37,865 nucleotides of DNA from Trueperaceae bacterium (GTDB lineage Bacteria > Deinococcota > Deinococci > Deinococcales > Trueperaceae): assembly GCA_011390675.1 (NCBI GenBank), contig JAABRX010000027.1, positions 1 through 37,865 of the forward strand, written 5' to 3'. A program made the position numbers and the translations under genes. The notes beneath the pieces were generated by a model. The model had not been told where the DNA came from. It saw only the letters and a program-made list of their open reading frames with translations, and searched no databases. Shown here piece by piece: positions 27,785-34,976 of this stretch. Within the stretch, counting starts at the first letter, position 1; every line of letters starts with the position of its first letter.

Positions 27785-29008
27785 ATGCGTAGAACCATCG
27801 TGATCGTCCTCGCCGCCCTGCTCGTCGGCGGCGCCTGCGCGCAATCGATCCGCATCATGGGGTACGGCGGCCAAGACCCCGCCATCCTGGTGCGGCTGCT
27901 CGACGAGGTGATCGGAGCAGAACTGGCTGCTGAAGGCATCACCGTCACCTACGAGCCGCTCGAGGGCGACTTCAACGCCGCCCTGTTCAACGCCCTTTCG
28001 GCCGGGACCGCCGGCGACCTCTTCTACATCCCGGTCGAGACCGCGCCCGGCATCATCGCGACCGGCAAGGTGCTCCCGCTCGACGGGCTGGTCGACACGT
28101 CCGCGTTCATCGACAGCCTGATCGAGGCGTACACGGTCGATGGCCAGGTGTACGGGATCGCCAAGGACTTCAACACCCTGGCCGTGCACTACAACATCGA
28201 CCTGTTCGAGGAGGCCGGCGTCGAGGTCCCGAACGAAACCGACACGTGGACCACGTTCGCCGACAAGCTGCGCGGCGTTGCGGCGCTGGACGACGAGGTC
28301 TACGGCGCCTGCTTCCCGGCCGGGTACGACCGCTTCGGCGCCTTCGCGTACGCTGCCGGATGGTCGCCGTTCGATGCCGATGGCGCCTCGAACCTGCTCG
28401 ATCCGGCGTTCGTCGAGGCCGTCACCTGGTACGCCGACCTCGTCGCCGAGGGCGTGGCGATCCAGCCCTCCGACATCGGTCAAGGCTGGACCGGTGGGTG
28501 CTTCGCCACGGACCAGGTCGGGGTCGCGTTCGAGGGGGCCTGGATCCTCGGCTTCCTGCGCAACGAGGCGCCCAACCTCCAGTACGGCACCACCTTCATG
28601 CCGATCGGCCCTTCGGGCGAACGCGGCAACTTCTTGTTCACCGTCGCCTACGGCGTGAACGTCGACTCCCCGAACCGCGACGCCGCCCTGCGGGTGCTCG
28701 AAGCGCTCACCAGCCCCGCCGCGCAGCAGTGGGTGCTCGAACAGGGCCTTGCGATCCCTAGCCGCACCGAGCTCTCGAACAACGCCTTCTTCCTCCAGGA
28801 CGATCCCGAGGCCGTGGCGAACCGGGTCGTCTTCGAGGGTGCGGCCGACGGCCGCGTGTACGGCTTCCAGTTCGGAGCCGTCGGCACGGACTGGATGACC
28901 CCCATCAACTCCGCGCTGGTCGAGATCTTGACCGGTCAGGTCGGCGTCGACGCCGCGCTGACCGACGCGCAGACCGACCTCGACGCGATCATCGAACGCG
29001 CCCGCTGA
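27785..29008 (+). CDS. Sugar ABC transporter substrate-binding protein
   Basis: The 407-aa extracytoplasmic protein of the maltose/oligosaccharide-type (cluster B, family 1) binding proteins. A short signal peptide runs to about residue 19 (LVGGACAQS); cleavage after ACA or lipidation at Cys18 are both possible. Typical stretches are YEPLEGDFNAALFNALSAGTAGDLFYIP, LDGLVDTSAF, VYGIAKDFNTLAVHYNIDLFEEAGVEVP, DQVGVAFEGAWILGF and PAAQQWVLEQGLAIPSR. AGGAGG lies shortly before ATG. It sits 83 nt after lacI and is followed by a strong hairpin before the permeases. The sugar is not identifiable; a glucan oligosaccharide is plausible from the glycosidase downstream. Confidence 0.94.
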   Translation: MRRTIVIVLAALLVGGACAQSIRIMGYGGQDPAILVRLLDEVIGAELAAEGITVTYEPLEGDFNAALFNALSAGTAGDLFYIPVETAPGIIATGKVLPLDGLVDTSAFIDSLIEAYTVDGQVYGIAKDFNTLAVHYNIDLFEEAGVEVPNETDTWTTFADKLRGVAALDDEVYGACFPAGYDRFGAFAYAAGWSPFDADGASNLLDPAFVEAVTWYADLVAEGVAIQPSDIGQGWTGGCFATDQVGVAFEGAWILGFLRNEAPNLQYGTTFMPIGPSGERGNFLFTVAYGVNVDSPNRDAALRVLEALTSPAAQQWVLEQGLAIPSRTELSNNAFFLQDDPEAVANRVVFEGAADGRVYGFQFGAVGTDWMTPINSALVEILTGQVGVDAALTDAQTDLDAIIERAR

Positions 29009-29015
29009 CCCGAGC

Positions 29016-29058
29016 CCGCGGCGCCGCTCCGGCGGCGCCGCGGACCGCTCGACGGTCC
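29016..29058 (+). terminator. Strong hairpin between binding-protein and permease genes
   Basis: A 12-bp perfect GC-only stem (CCGCGGCGCCGC 29016-29027 with its complement 29032-29043, 4-nt loop TCCG) overlaps a second 6-bp hairpin (GGACCG / CGGTCC, 29042-29058). With no U-tract it probably acts as a partial terminator or mRNA 3'-end stabiliser, giving more binding protein than permease. Confidence 0.7.
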
Positions 29059-29112
29059 GAATCCGCCCCGGGCGGCACGGCTCCGCCGACCCAGCGAAAG
29101 AGGGGTTCCCGC

Positions 29113-30225
29113 GTGAACGTCCGACGCATCGACACCGTCGCTGCCTACTTGTTCTTGGCGCCGTTCCTGATCCTGCTCGTCATCTTCTTCGGGTTCTCGA
29201 CGCTGCGCGCCGTCTATTTCAGCTTCACGGACTACGACCTCTTCACGACGCCCAACTGGGTCGGCTTCAAGAACTACGTCGACCTGTTCCGCGACGCGCT
29301 GTTCCTGAGCGCGCTGCGCAACTCGATCCTGTTCGCCGTCATCGTGACGACCGTGCAGACCTTCTTCGCGCTGGTCATGGCCGCGGTCCTCAACCAGAAG
29401 GTTCGGGGCATCGAGTTCTTCCGCGCGGCGTTCTACATGCCGTCCATCACGAGCTCGGTCGTCATCACGCTCATCTTCCTGTGGATGTTCCAGCGCCGCG
29501 GCCTGATCAACTACCTCAGCGAGCAGGCCCAGCGAGTCCTGCCGGTGGTGGCGGTGTTCCTCCTCATCGTCGCGGTGCTTCAAGTCGGCCAGGTGCTCTA
29601 CGAGCGGAGGCGCCTGCACCTGCCCGCCCAGTGGACCGACCCAGCCCTGCTCGTGGTGTCGCTCCTGGTCGCCGGCGGCGCCACCTGGCTCCTGAGCGTG
29701 ACCGGCATCGTGTCCCTCCGCGAGGTCGCGAGCGTCGACACGATCTGGCTCCAGACCCGCGCGACGGTTCCCCCGAACGCCCCGTTCTGGTTGGCGATGC
29801 CGATGCCGCTGGTCGCGATCATGATCCAGAACGTGTTCACGACCGTACCCACCTTCATGCTCATGTACCTCGCCGCGCTCCAAGACGTGCCCAAGAGCCA
29901 CTACGAGGCGGCGTCGCTCGATGGCGCGGGACCCGCGCAGCAGTTCTTCTGGATCACGATCCCGTCGGTGCGGCCCGTGACCTTCCTGGTCGTGACCCTC
30001 TCCATGATCGGCACCTTGCAGATGTTCGACCAGGTGGCGATCTTCGGCGACGCGGCGCCGCTCCGCTCGGTGGTGACGCTCGCGTACTTCGTCTACAACC
30101 GGATGTTCCCGGGCGGCCAGACCCCCGAGGTCGGCTTCGCCGCCGCGGGTGCGATCTTCCTTGCGCTGCTCACGCTGACCGTCGTGCTGATCCAACGCCG
30201 ACTGGTGCGGCCCGAGGGGGGCTGA
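29113..30225 (+). CDS. Sugar ABC permease, MalF/UgpA type, with an extra membrane hairpin
   Basis: The 370-aa permease has the usual start (AYLFLAPFLILLVIFFGF; FTDYDLF; NWVGFKNYVDLF), core spans, and the EAA loop EAASLDGAGPAQQFFWITIP (residues 265-284) that contacts the ATPase. Between FLWMFQRRGLINYL (about 122-135) and the next core span there is an additional stretch with two more hydrophobic segments (about 143-161 and 178-198) and a charged turn ERRRLHLPAQWTD. This makes it about 70 residues longer than typical members. The start is a GTG with AGAGGGG 7 nt upstream. MalG follows after one base. Confidence 0.93.
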   Translation: MNVRRIDTVAAYLFLAPFLILLVIFFGFSTLRAVYFSFTDYDLFTTPNWVGFKNYVDLFRDALFLSALRNSILFAVIVTTVQTFFALVMAAVLNQKVRGIEFFRAAFYMPSITSSVVITLIFLWMFQRRGLINYLSEQAQRVLPVVAVFLLIVAVLQVGQVLYERRRLHLPAQWTDPALLVVSLLVAGGATWLLSVTGIVSLREVASVDTIWLQTRATVPPNAPFWLAMPMPLVAIMIQNVFTTVPTFMLMYLAALQDVPKSHYEAASLDGAGPAQQFFWITIPSVRPVTFLVVTLSMIGTLQMFDQVAIFGDAAPLRSVVTLAYFVYNRMFPGGQTPEVGFAAAGAIFLALLTLTVVLIQRRLVRPEGG

Positions 30226-30226
30226 C

Positions 30227-31651
30227 ATGGCCGGTGACTTCGCGGCCGACCGGAGCTTCGAACGGTGGCAGGCGCGCCGCCGCTGGGCGCGCGCCGGGCT
30301 GGTCTACGCGGTCATGCTGCTGTTCGCGATCGTGTTCGTGGGCCCGCTGCTGTTCGCGGCCGTGTCGAGCCTCAAGACCGATCCTCTGGAGTACCCACCG
30401 TCCTTGAACGTGCCCCAGCTACAAACGAAGAACTGGTCGGCAGCCGCCCGTCTGGGCGTCGCGGGCGCCGGGGACCGCTGGTTCGGTGGCTTCGCGCCCG
30501 GCGCGGTCCTCGACTTCGAGGTGACCTACTTCGTGGCAGACGGCGCCGTCGCCGAGGCGCCCGAGTTCATCGTTCCGCGGCGTCGACCAGGAGCCGGTCT
30601 CGGCGCCGTGCAGACGATCGACTTCGCCGCCGATCACGCCGTCGTGAGCGAGGTCCGGGCCGCGCCGCCGACCGCTGCGGTGCGCACGGACGGCGACGTG
30701 GCGTCGAGCGGCGCTCTGCACACGTACGCGGTCACGATCCGGTACGAGGGCGAGGGTCCCTTGGTGAACCGCTTGCCGCTCGACGTCACCGCAAGCACGG
30801 CGATGACCTACGTCGACTCGACCCTGACCGCCAACCGCCTGGAGCGTCGCGGCCGCACGGCCTCGTTCGACCACGTCGCTCCAGGGCTGCTCGGCTACGC
30901 GCTCCGCAATTACGTGCGCGTCTTCCAAGAGGTCCGCAGCCCCAGCACCGGCCAGAGCCTGTTCCTCGCCTGGACCGCGAACAGCTTCCTCTACGCCTTG
31001 GTGCGCATCGTGGTCACGCTGCTCATCGCCTCGATGGCGGGCTACGCACTGGCGCGGCTGCGTTTCCGGGGCCGGGAGGCGATCTTCCTGATCGTCCTGT
31101 TCGCGCAGATGGTGCCGCTCCAGGTGCTGTTCATCTCGAACTACCTGGTCCTGCGCGACGGCATCTTCTCCTTCGGCGGCTTCGCCCTCTCGACCCTCTG
31201 GGGCTACCCGGACGGGATGCTGAACACGATGACCGGTCTCGTGTTCGTGACCGCCCTCAACGCCGGTGCGGTCTTCATCATGAAGCAGTTCTTCGAGTCG
31301 ATCCCGCGCGAGGTCGAGGAGGCGGCCATGATCGACGGTGCCAGCCACTGGCGTCGCTACTGGAACGTGGTGTTGCCGATGGCGCGCCCTGCGCTCGGAG
31401 CGCTGACGATCCTCACCTTCCAAGGGGCATGGAACGACTTCTTCTGGCCGTTCATCGTCCTCACCAGCCCGGAGACCGTCAAGACGCTGCCGATCGGCTT
31501 GCTCTCGTTCCGCAACACGTACGGGGCGGTCGGGGACTGGGGACTGATCCTCGCAGGGGCGGTGATGAGCGCGCTACCGGTGATCGTGCTCTTCGTGGTG
31601 TTCCAGCGGTACTTCCTCGAGGGGGTGTCGTTCGGCGGAGGCAAGGAATGA
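30227..31651 (+). CDS. Sugar ABC permease, MalG type, with a large extracytoplasmic insertion
   Basis: The 474-aa permease is much longer than the usual 270-300. The first span is at about 24-46, followed by the conserved SLKTDP..YPP motif at 48-58. An insertion of about 160 residues follows (about 62-225), polar with alternating hydrophobics (LDFEVTYFVADG, LHTYAVTIRYEGEGP) that suggest beta structure. The normal remainder then resumes: LRNYVRVF, FLAWTANSFLYAL, the EAA loop EEAAMIDGASHWRRYWNVVLP (119-139 of the tail) and GAWNDFFWPFIVL. The topology places the insertion outside the cytoplasm, where it could contact the binding protein, as the P2 loop does in E. coli MalF. No ATPase gene accompanies the permeases. 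Confidence 0.93.
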   Translation: MAGDFAADRSFERWQARRRWARAGLVYAVMLLFAIVFVGPLLFAAVSSLKTDPLEYPPSLNVPQLQTKNWSAAARLGVAGAGDRWFGGFAPGAVLDFEVTYFVADGAVAEAPEFIVPRRRPGAGLGAVQTIDFAADHAVVSEVRAAPPTAAVRTDGDVASSGALHTYAVTIRYEGEGPLVNRLPLDVTASTAMTYVDSTLTANRLERRGRTASFDHVAPGLLGYALRNYVRVFQEVRSPSTGQSLFLAWTANSFLYALVRIVVTLLIASMAGYALARLRFRGREAIFLIVLFAQMVPLQVLFISNYLVLRDGIFSFGGFALSTLWGYPDGMLNTMTGLVFVTALNAGAVFIMKQFFESIPREVEEAAMIDGASHWRRYWNVVLPMARPALGALTILTFQGAWNDFFWPFIVLTSPETVKTLPIGLLSFRNTYGAVGDWGLILAGAVMSALPVIVLFVVFQRYFLEGVSFGGGKE

Positions 31652-31665
31652 CCGCCTCGCTTTGG

Positions 31666-31671
31666 TAGATT
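31666..31671 (+). promoter_or_regulatory. -10 element before the debranching-type glycosidase gene
   Basis: TAGATT lies one base before an ATG at 31673, too close for that ATG to be used from this promoter. Transcription would start near 31678 and serve the ATG at 31745, which has AGGGAG nearby. Confidence 0.4.
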
Positions 31672-31744
31672 CATGCCGCCCGACGGTGGCACGCCGGTCG
31701 CTGCGCGGCCCGACGCCGCGCGGCGACCCGCCAGGGAGTGGCCG

Positions 31745-33601
31745 ATGGATTTCCGTTTCAACACGGTGCTCAAGGAGCACTACGCCTTCTTCGTGGGCGA
31801 CCGCGACGCCCACGTGCTGACCGGCGAGCACGGCTTCTACGTCCGCGACACGCGCGTGCTCTCGCGCTACGCGTGGCGCTGGTTGCCCGGAGACGGCCCC
31901 GAGCCCCAGACGCTCGTGGTCGCCACGCCCCGGCCCGACGTGGTCCACGCCCACCACGCCCAGATCGAGGGCCCGTCGCAGACCGTCGCCTTGCGCCGCA
32001 CGCTGCGCATCCACGCCAGCGGTCTCGTCGACGAGGTCGAGATCGAGAACACGTCGAACGAGCGGCGCTCGCTCAGCCTCGAACTCGACGCCGCGGCCGA
32101 CTTCGCCGACCTGTTCGAGGCGCGCGGCTGGCATCGGGTCGACCGCCCCCCCGCCCAGGCCGAGGCCTCGGGCTCGTCCCTCACGCTAAACCACACGGCC
32201 TCGGACGGAGTCGCGAGCACCGTCCGCTTGAGCTTCGACGCGCTCGCCGCCGCCCGCCCCGACGGGGCCGATTGGGAGCTCTCGCTGGCCCCGGGCGAAC
32301 GCGTCCGTCTGCGCGTCGCGGTCGACGTCGCACACCCACTCGACGCGGCGCCCGTCGAACCGATCGGCTACGAAGCATGGCGCCGAGGGTTCGACGACCT
32401 GCCCAGCGCGCCGCACCAGGGCGTCTTGGACCGGGCGGTCGACGACCTGCGCGGTCTGCTGCTGTTCACCCCCGATGGGCCCGTGCCCGCGGCAGGCATC
32501 CCGTGGTTCGTGGCCACCTTCGGACGCGACGCCCTGATCACGGCCCACCTCTTGCTGCCGTACCAGCCGGGCGTTGCGGCTGGGACCCTTCGCCACCTGG
32601 CGCGCCACCAGGGCACGAAGGTCGACGCGTACCGAGCCGAAGAACCGGGCAAGATCCTTCACGAGATCCGGTTCGGCGAGTTGTCGCGTACCGACCGTGT
32701 CCCGCACCGCGCGTATTTCGGCACGGTCGATGCCACGCCGCTCTTCCTCACCCTCCTCGAGGCGCACCGTTCGGCCACCGGGAGCCTCGACCTGGTCCGC
32801 GAACTGCAGCCATCGTGGGAGGCGGCGCTGCGCTGGCTCGTCGACTTCGGCGACCGCGACGGCGACGGGTTCGTCGAGTTCGCACCTGCCACGGACGGCT
32901 CCGGTCTGGCGGTCCAGAGCTGGAAGGACTCGGCCGATTCGATGAGCCACCAAGACGGCGCTCTGGCCACCGGCGCGCTGGCCGTATCGGAGGTGCAGGG
33001 CTACGCCTACGCGGCGTACCGCGCGGCCGCGACGTGGCTCGAGCTGCTGGGCGAACCCGAGCAAGCGCGCGGATGGACGACGCGCGCGGACCTGCTTCGC
33101 GACCGCTTCCACGAGGTGTTCTGGCAGGACGACCTCGGCACGTACGCGCTGGCGCTCGACGGGCAGAAGCGAGCGCTCCGGGTCCGGAACTCGGACGCCG
33201 GTCAGCTGCTGTGGACCGGCATCGTGCCCGTCAGCCACGCCGACCGCCTCGTCGCAGAGCTGTTCGGCCCCGAGCTGTGGACCGGTTGGGGGATCCGTAC
33301 GCTCGGATCGGGCGAGGCGCGCTACAACCCGGTCAGCTACCACAACGGTTCGGTGTGGCCGCACGACACGGCCCTGATCGCGGCCGGCTTGGCGCGGTAC
33401 GGCTACCGCACCGAGGCGCGGCGCGTCCGCGACGCCCTCTACGACCTCGCGGCGGCGCAGCCCGATCTGAGGCTCCCCGAGCTGGTAGGCGGGTACGCCC
33501 GCGACGAGCGGCCGCCCGTCCCGTACCCGGTCGCGTGCCGCCCGCAAGCCTGGGACGCTGCGGCGCTCGTGCACGTGCTCGCGTTCGACGGCAACGACTG
33601 A
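31745..33601 (+). CDS. Glycogen-debranching / amylo-alpha-1,6-glucosidase-type glycosidase
   Basis: The 618-aa protein has an N-terminal beta domain of the GDE_N type (FNTVLKEHYAFFVGD..GFYVRDTRVLSRYAW, about 1-190) and an (alpha/alpha)6 barrel with WFVATFGRDALIT (Trp254, Asp262), SWKDSADSM (Asp395) and HNGSVWPHDTALIAAGL (533-549, Asp541). These are the conserved sites of bacterial amylo-alpha-1,6-glucosidase-like and trehalase-like enzymes. There is no signal peptide, so it acts on imported or stored glucan in the cytoplasm. ATG 31745 is preferred over 31673 because it has AGGGAG upstream and begins the homologous region. It follows MalG closely and is probably part of the sugar-use unit, with an extra promoter. 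The exact substrate is uncertain. Confidence 0.88.
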   Translation: MDFRFNTVLKEHYAFFVGDRDAHVLTGEHGFYVRDTRVLSRYAWRWLPGDGPEPQTLVVATPRPDVVHAHHAQIEGPSQTVALRRTLRIHASGLVDEVEIENTSNERRSLSLELDAAADFADLFEARGWHRVDRPPAQAEASGSSLTLNHTASDGVASTVRLSFDALAAARPDGADWELSLAPGERVRLRVAVDVAHPLDAAPVEPIGYEAWRRGFDDLPSAPHQGVLDRAVDDLRGLLLFTPDGPVPAAGIPWFVATFGRDALITAHLLLPYQPGVAAGTLRHLARHQGTKVDAYRAEEPGKILHEIRFGELSRTDRVPHRAYFGTVDATPLFLTLLEAHRSATGSLDLVRELQPSWEAALRWLVDFGDRDGDGFVEFAPATDGSGLAVQSWKDSADSMSHQDGALATGALAVSEVQGYAYAAYRAAATWLELLGEPEQARGWTTRADLLRDRFHEVFWQDDLGTYALALDGQKRALRVRNSDAGQLLWTGIVPVSHADRLVAELFGPELWTGWGIRTLGSGEARYNPVSYHNGSVWPHDTALIAAGLARYGYRTEARRVRDALYDLAAAQPDLRLPELVGGYARDERPPVPYPVACRPQAWDAAALVHVLAFDGND

Positions 33602-33603
33602 GA

Positions 33604-34350
33604 TCAGCGAGCCAGGCCCGCCAGGGTCCCCCGCACCACCGCGACCGCCCGCGCCGCCGCGACCGTCGTGAACGCCCGGAAGTCGACGTGCGCGTCGTGA
33701 TCGGCGGTGTCCGAGACGCTGCGCACGATCGCCCACGGCGTCCCCCAAGCAGCGCACACCTGCGCCACGGCCGCCCCCTCCATCTCGGCGCACGCGGCGC
33801 CGAACGTCGAACGCAAGCGCGCCACGTCGTCCGGATCGGCGACGAAGCGGTCGCCGGACGCGACCGTACCAACGACCACCCGCACCCCCTCGGTCGCCGC
33901 CACCGTCCGCGCCGCGGCCACGACGCGGTCGCGCAGGTCGGCATCGGCCACCCACCGCACCGCGTGATGTCCTGGCACCTGACCGAGCGCGTAGCCGAGG
34001 GCGGTCACGTCGACGTCGTGCTGCAGCGCGTCGGCGGCGACGACCAGGTCGCCGACGCGCAGCGTCGGGTCGACGCCGCCTGCGACGCCCGTGAACAGCA
34101 CCGCCGCCGCGCCCCGGTCGAGCAGCGCCTGGGTGAGCGCCGCCGCCTGGACCTTCCCGATCCCGCACGTCGCCAGGAGCACCGGCACGCCGTCGAGCCA
34201 GGCCCGGTGGAGCACGAAGGGCCCCGCCCGCTCCACGACCGCGTCGACCGTGGCGGCGAGGAGCGGTTCGGTCTCCTCGACCATCGCGCCGACGATCGCC
34301 AGCGGGCGCTCGCGCGTGACGCCGAGCGCGTTCGCCCCGCTAGGGCTCAC
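33604..34350 (-). CDS. mtnN: 5'-methylthioadenosine / S-adenosylhomocysteine nucleosidase
   Basis: The 248-aa enzyme cleaves adenine from MTA and SAH, clearing the product of methyl transfer and feeding methionine salvage. Motifs match E. coli [16 protein letters not shown] (Glu26, counterpart of Glu12), [52 protein letters not shown] (Glu191) and the catalytic SVSDTADHD (Asp214, counterpart of Asp197). The start is a GTG that overlaps the upstream stop (GTGA), which indicates coupling to the VanZ-like gene. It converges on the glycosidase gene with only 2 nt between stops. A futalosine hydrolase is a less likely alternative. Confidence 0.93.
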   Translation of the reverse strand: MSPSGANALGVTRERPLAIVGAMVEETEPLLAATVDAVVERAGPFVLHRAWLDGVPVLLATCGIGKVQAAALTQALLDRGAAAVLFTGVAGGVDPTLRVGDLVVAADALQHDVDVTALGYALGQVPGHHAVRWVADADLRDRVVAAARTVAATEGVRVVVGTVASGDRFVADPDDVARLRSTFGAACAEMEGAAVAQVCAAWGTPWAIVRSVSDTADHDAHVDFRAFTTVAAARAVAVVRGTLAGLAR

Positions 34351-34940
34351 CTCGGGGCGGACGTGTAGACGAGCCGGCCCAGGAACGCGCCGCCGACGAG
34401 CCCGGGCAGCGCGAGCGCGAGCAGCAGCAGGTCGGTCGGAACCTCCGGCTGGAACAGCTTCGCCACCTCCACGCCGGCCGTGAGGAACGCGCCGAACAGG
34501 AGCGTGACGACGAGCGGCCGCGGCGTCTCGCGGCGCATCAGCCACAGGATCGCGAAGTAGCCGAACAGCAGGTAGAACCCCGCCCCGGTGACGCTGCGCA
34601 GCAGGTCGTTCTCCCCGGGTTCCGGCGCTACCGAACCCTGCAACACGATGAAGAACACCGTCGCCATCGCCAGCGCGCCCGCGAAGCGCCCCGGGTTCCG
34701 GCCACGTCCGGGGCCCGCACCGGAGCCCCCCTTCTGCGTCGGCTTGTCGGCGCCTTCGCCGCCGCTCTTGCCGGCGGCCTTGGTGCCGGCGCTCGCCTTG
34801 GCCTCGGCGCGCCGGGCGGCGCGGCGCGAACGGAGCATCTCGACGCGGCGTCGCCGTGCCGCCTTGCGCTCTTCTTTCTCGCGCTCGACCTTCTTGTCCT
34901 GCTTGGCCTGAGCACGGCGGAGTTCCCGGTTCATCGTCAT
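34347..34940 (-). CDS. VanZ-like membrane protein with a basic N-terminal domain
   Basis: The 197-aa protein. Residues 1-50 are extremely charged ([20 protein letters not shown]) and helical, 51-85 a Gly/Lys-rich linker, and four hydrophobic segments follow at about 88-102, 117-135, 143-160 and 168-192. The end ([31 protein letters not shown]) resembles the VanZ family consensus, though weakly. Function is unknown; VanZ-like proteins are linked to cell-surface traits. The -10 lies 7 nt before ATG 34940; a second ATG at 34934 is possible. It is divergent from the LysA-like fusion and overlaps mtnN by 4 nt. Confidence 0.7.
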   Translation of the reverse strand: MTMNRELRRAQAKQDKKVEREKEERKAARRRRVEMLRSRRAARRAEAKASAGTKAAGKSGGEGADKPTQKGGSGAGPGRGRNPGRFAGALAMATVFFIVLQGSVAPEPGENDLLRSVTGAGFYLLFGYFAILWLMRRETPRPLVVTLLFGAFLTAGVEVAKLFQPEVPTDLLLLALALPGLVGGAFLGRLVYTSAPR

Positions 34941-34947
34941 GCCGCCC

Positions 34948-34953
34948 AGTCTA
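34948..34953 (-). promoter_or_regulatory. -10 element of leaderless VanZ-like gene
   Basis: TAGACT on the minus strand lies 7 nt before ATG 34940 and only 7 bp from the opposing -10 at 34961. Confidence 0.6.
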
Positions 34954-34960
34954 AGGCTGC

Positions 34961-34966
34961 TACGCT
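34961..34966 (+). promoter_or_regulatory. -10 element of leaderless LysA-like fusion gene
   Basis: TACGCT lies 10 nt before ATG 34977, in a 36-bp start-to-start gap shared with the divergent VanZ-like gene. Confidence 0.55.
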
Positions 34967-34976
34967 GCCGGTCGGC

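Noticed and set aside
31673-31744. Earlier ATG for the debranching-type glycosidase
   Set aside because: It is one base after the likely -10, has no ribosome-binding site, and would add a Pro/Arg-rich stretch outside the family's conserved region.
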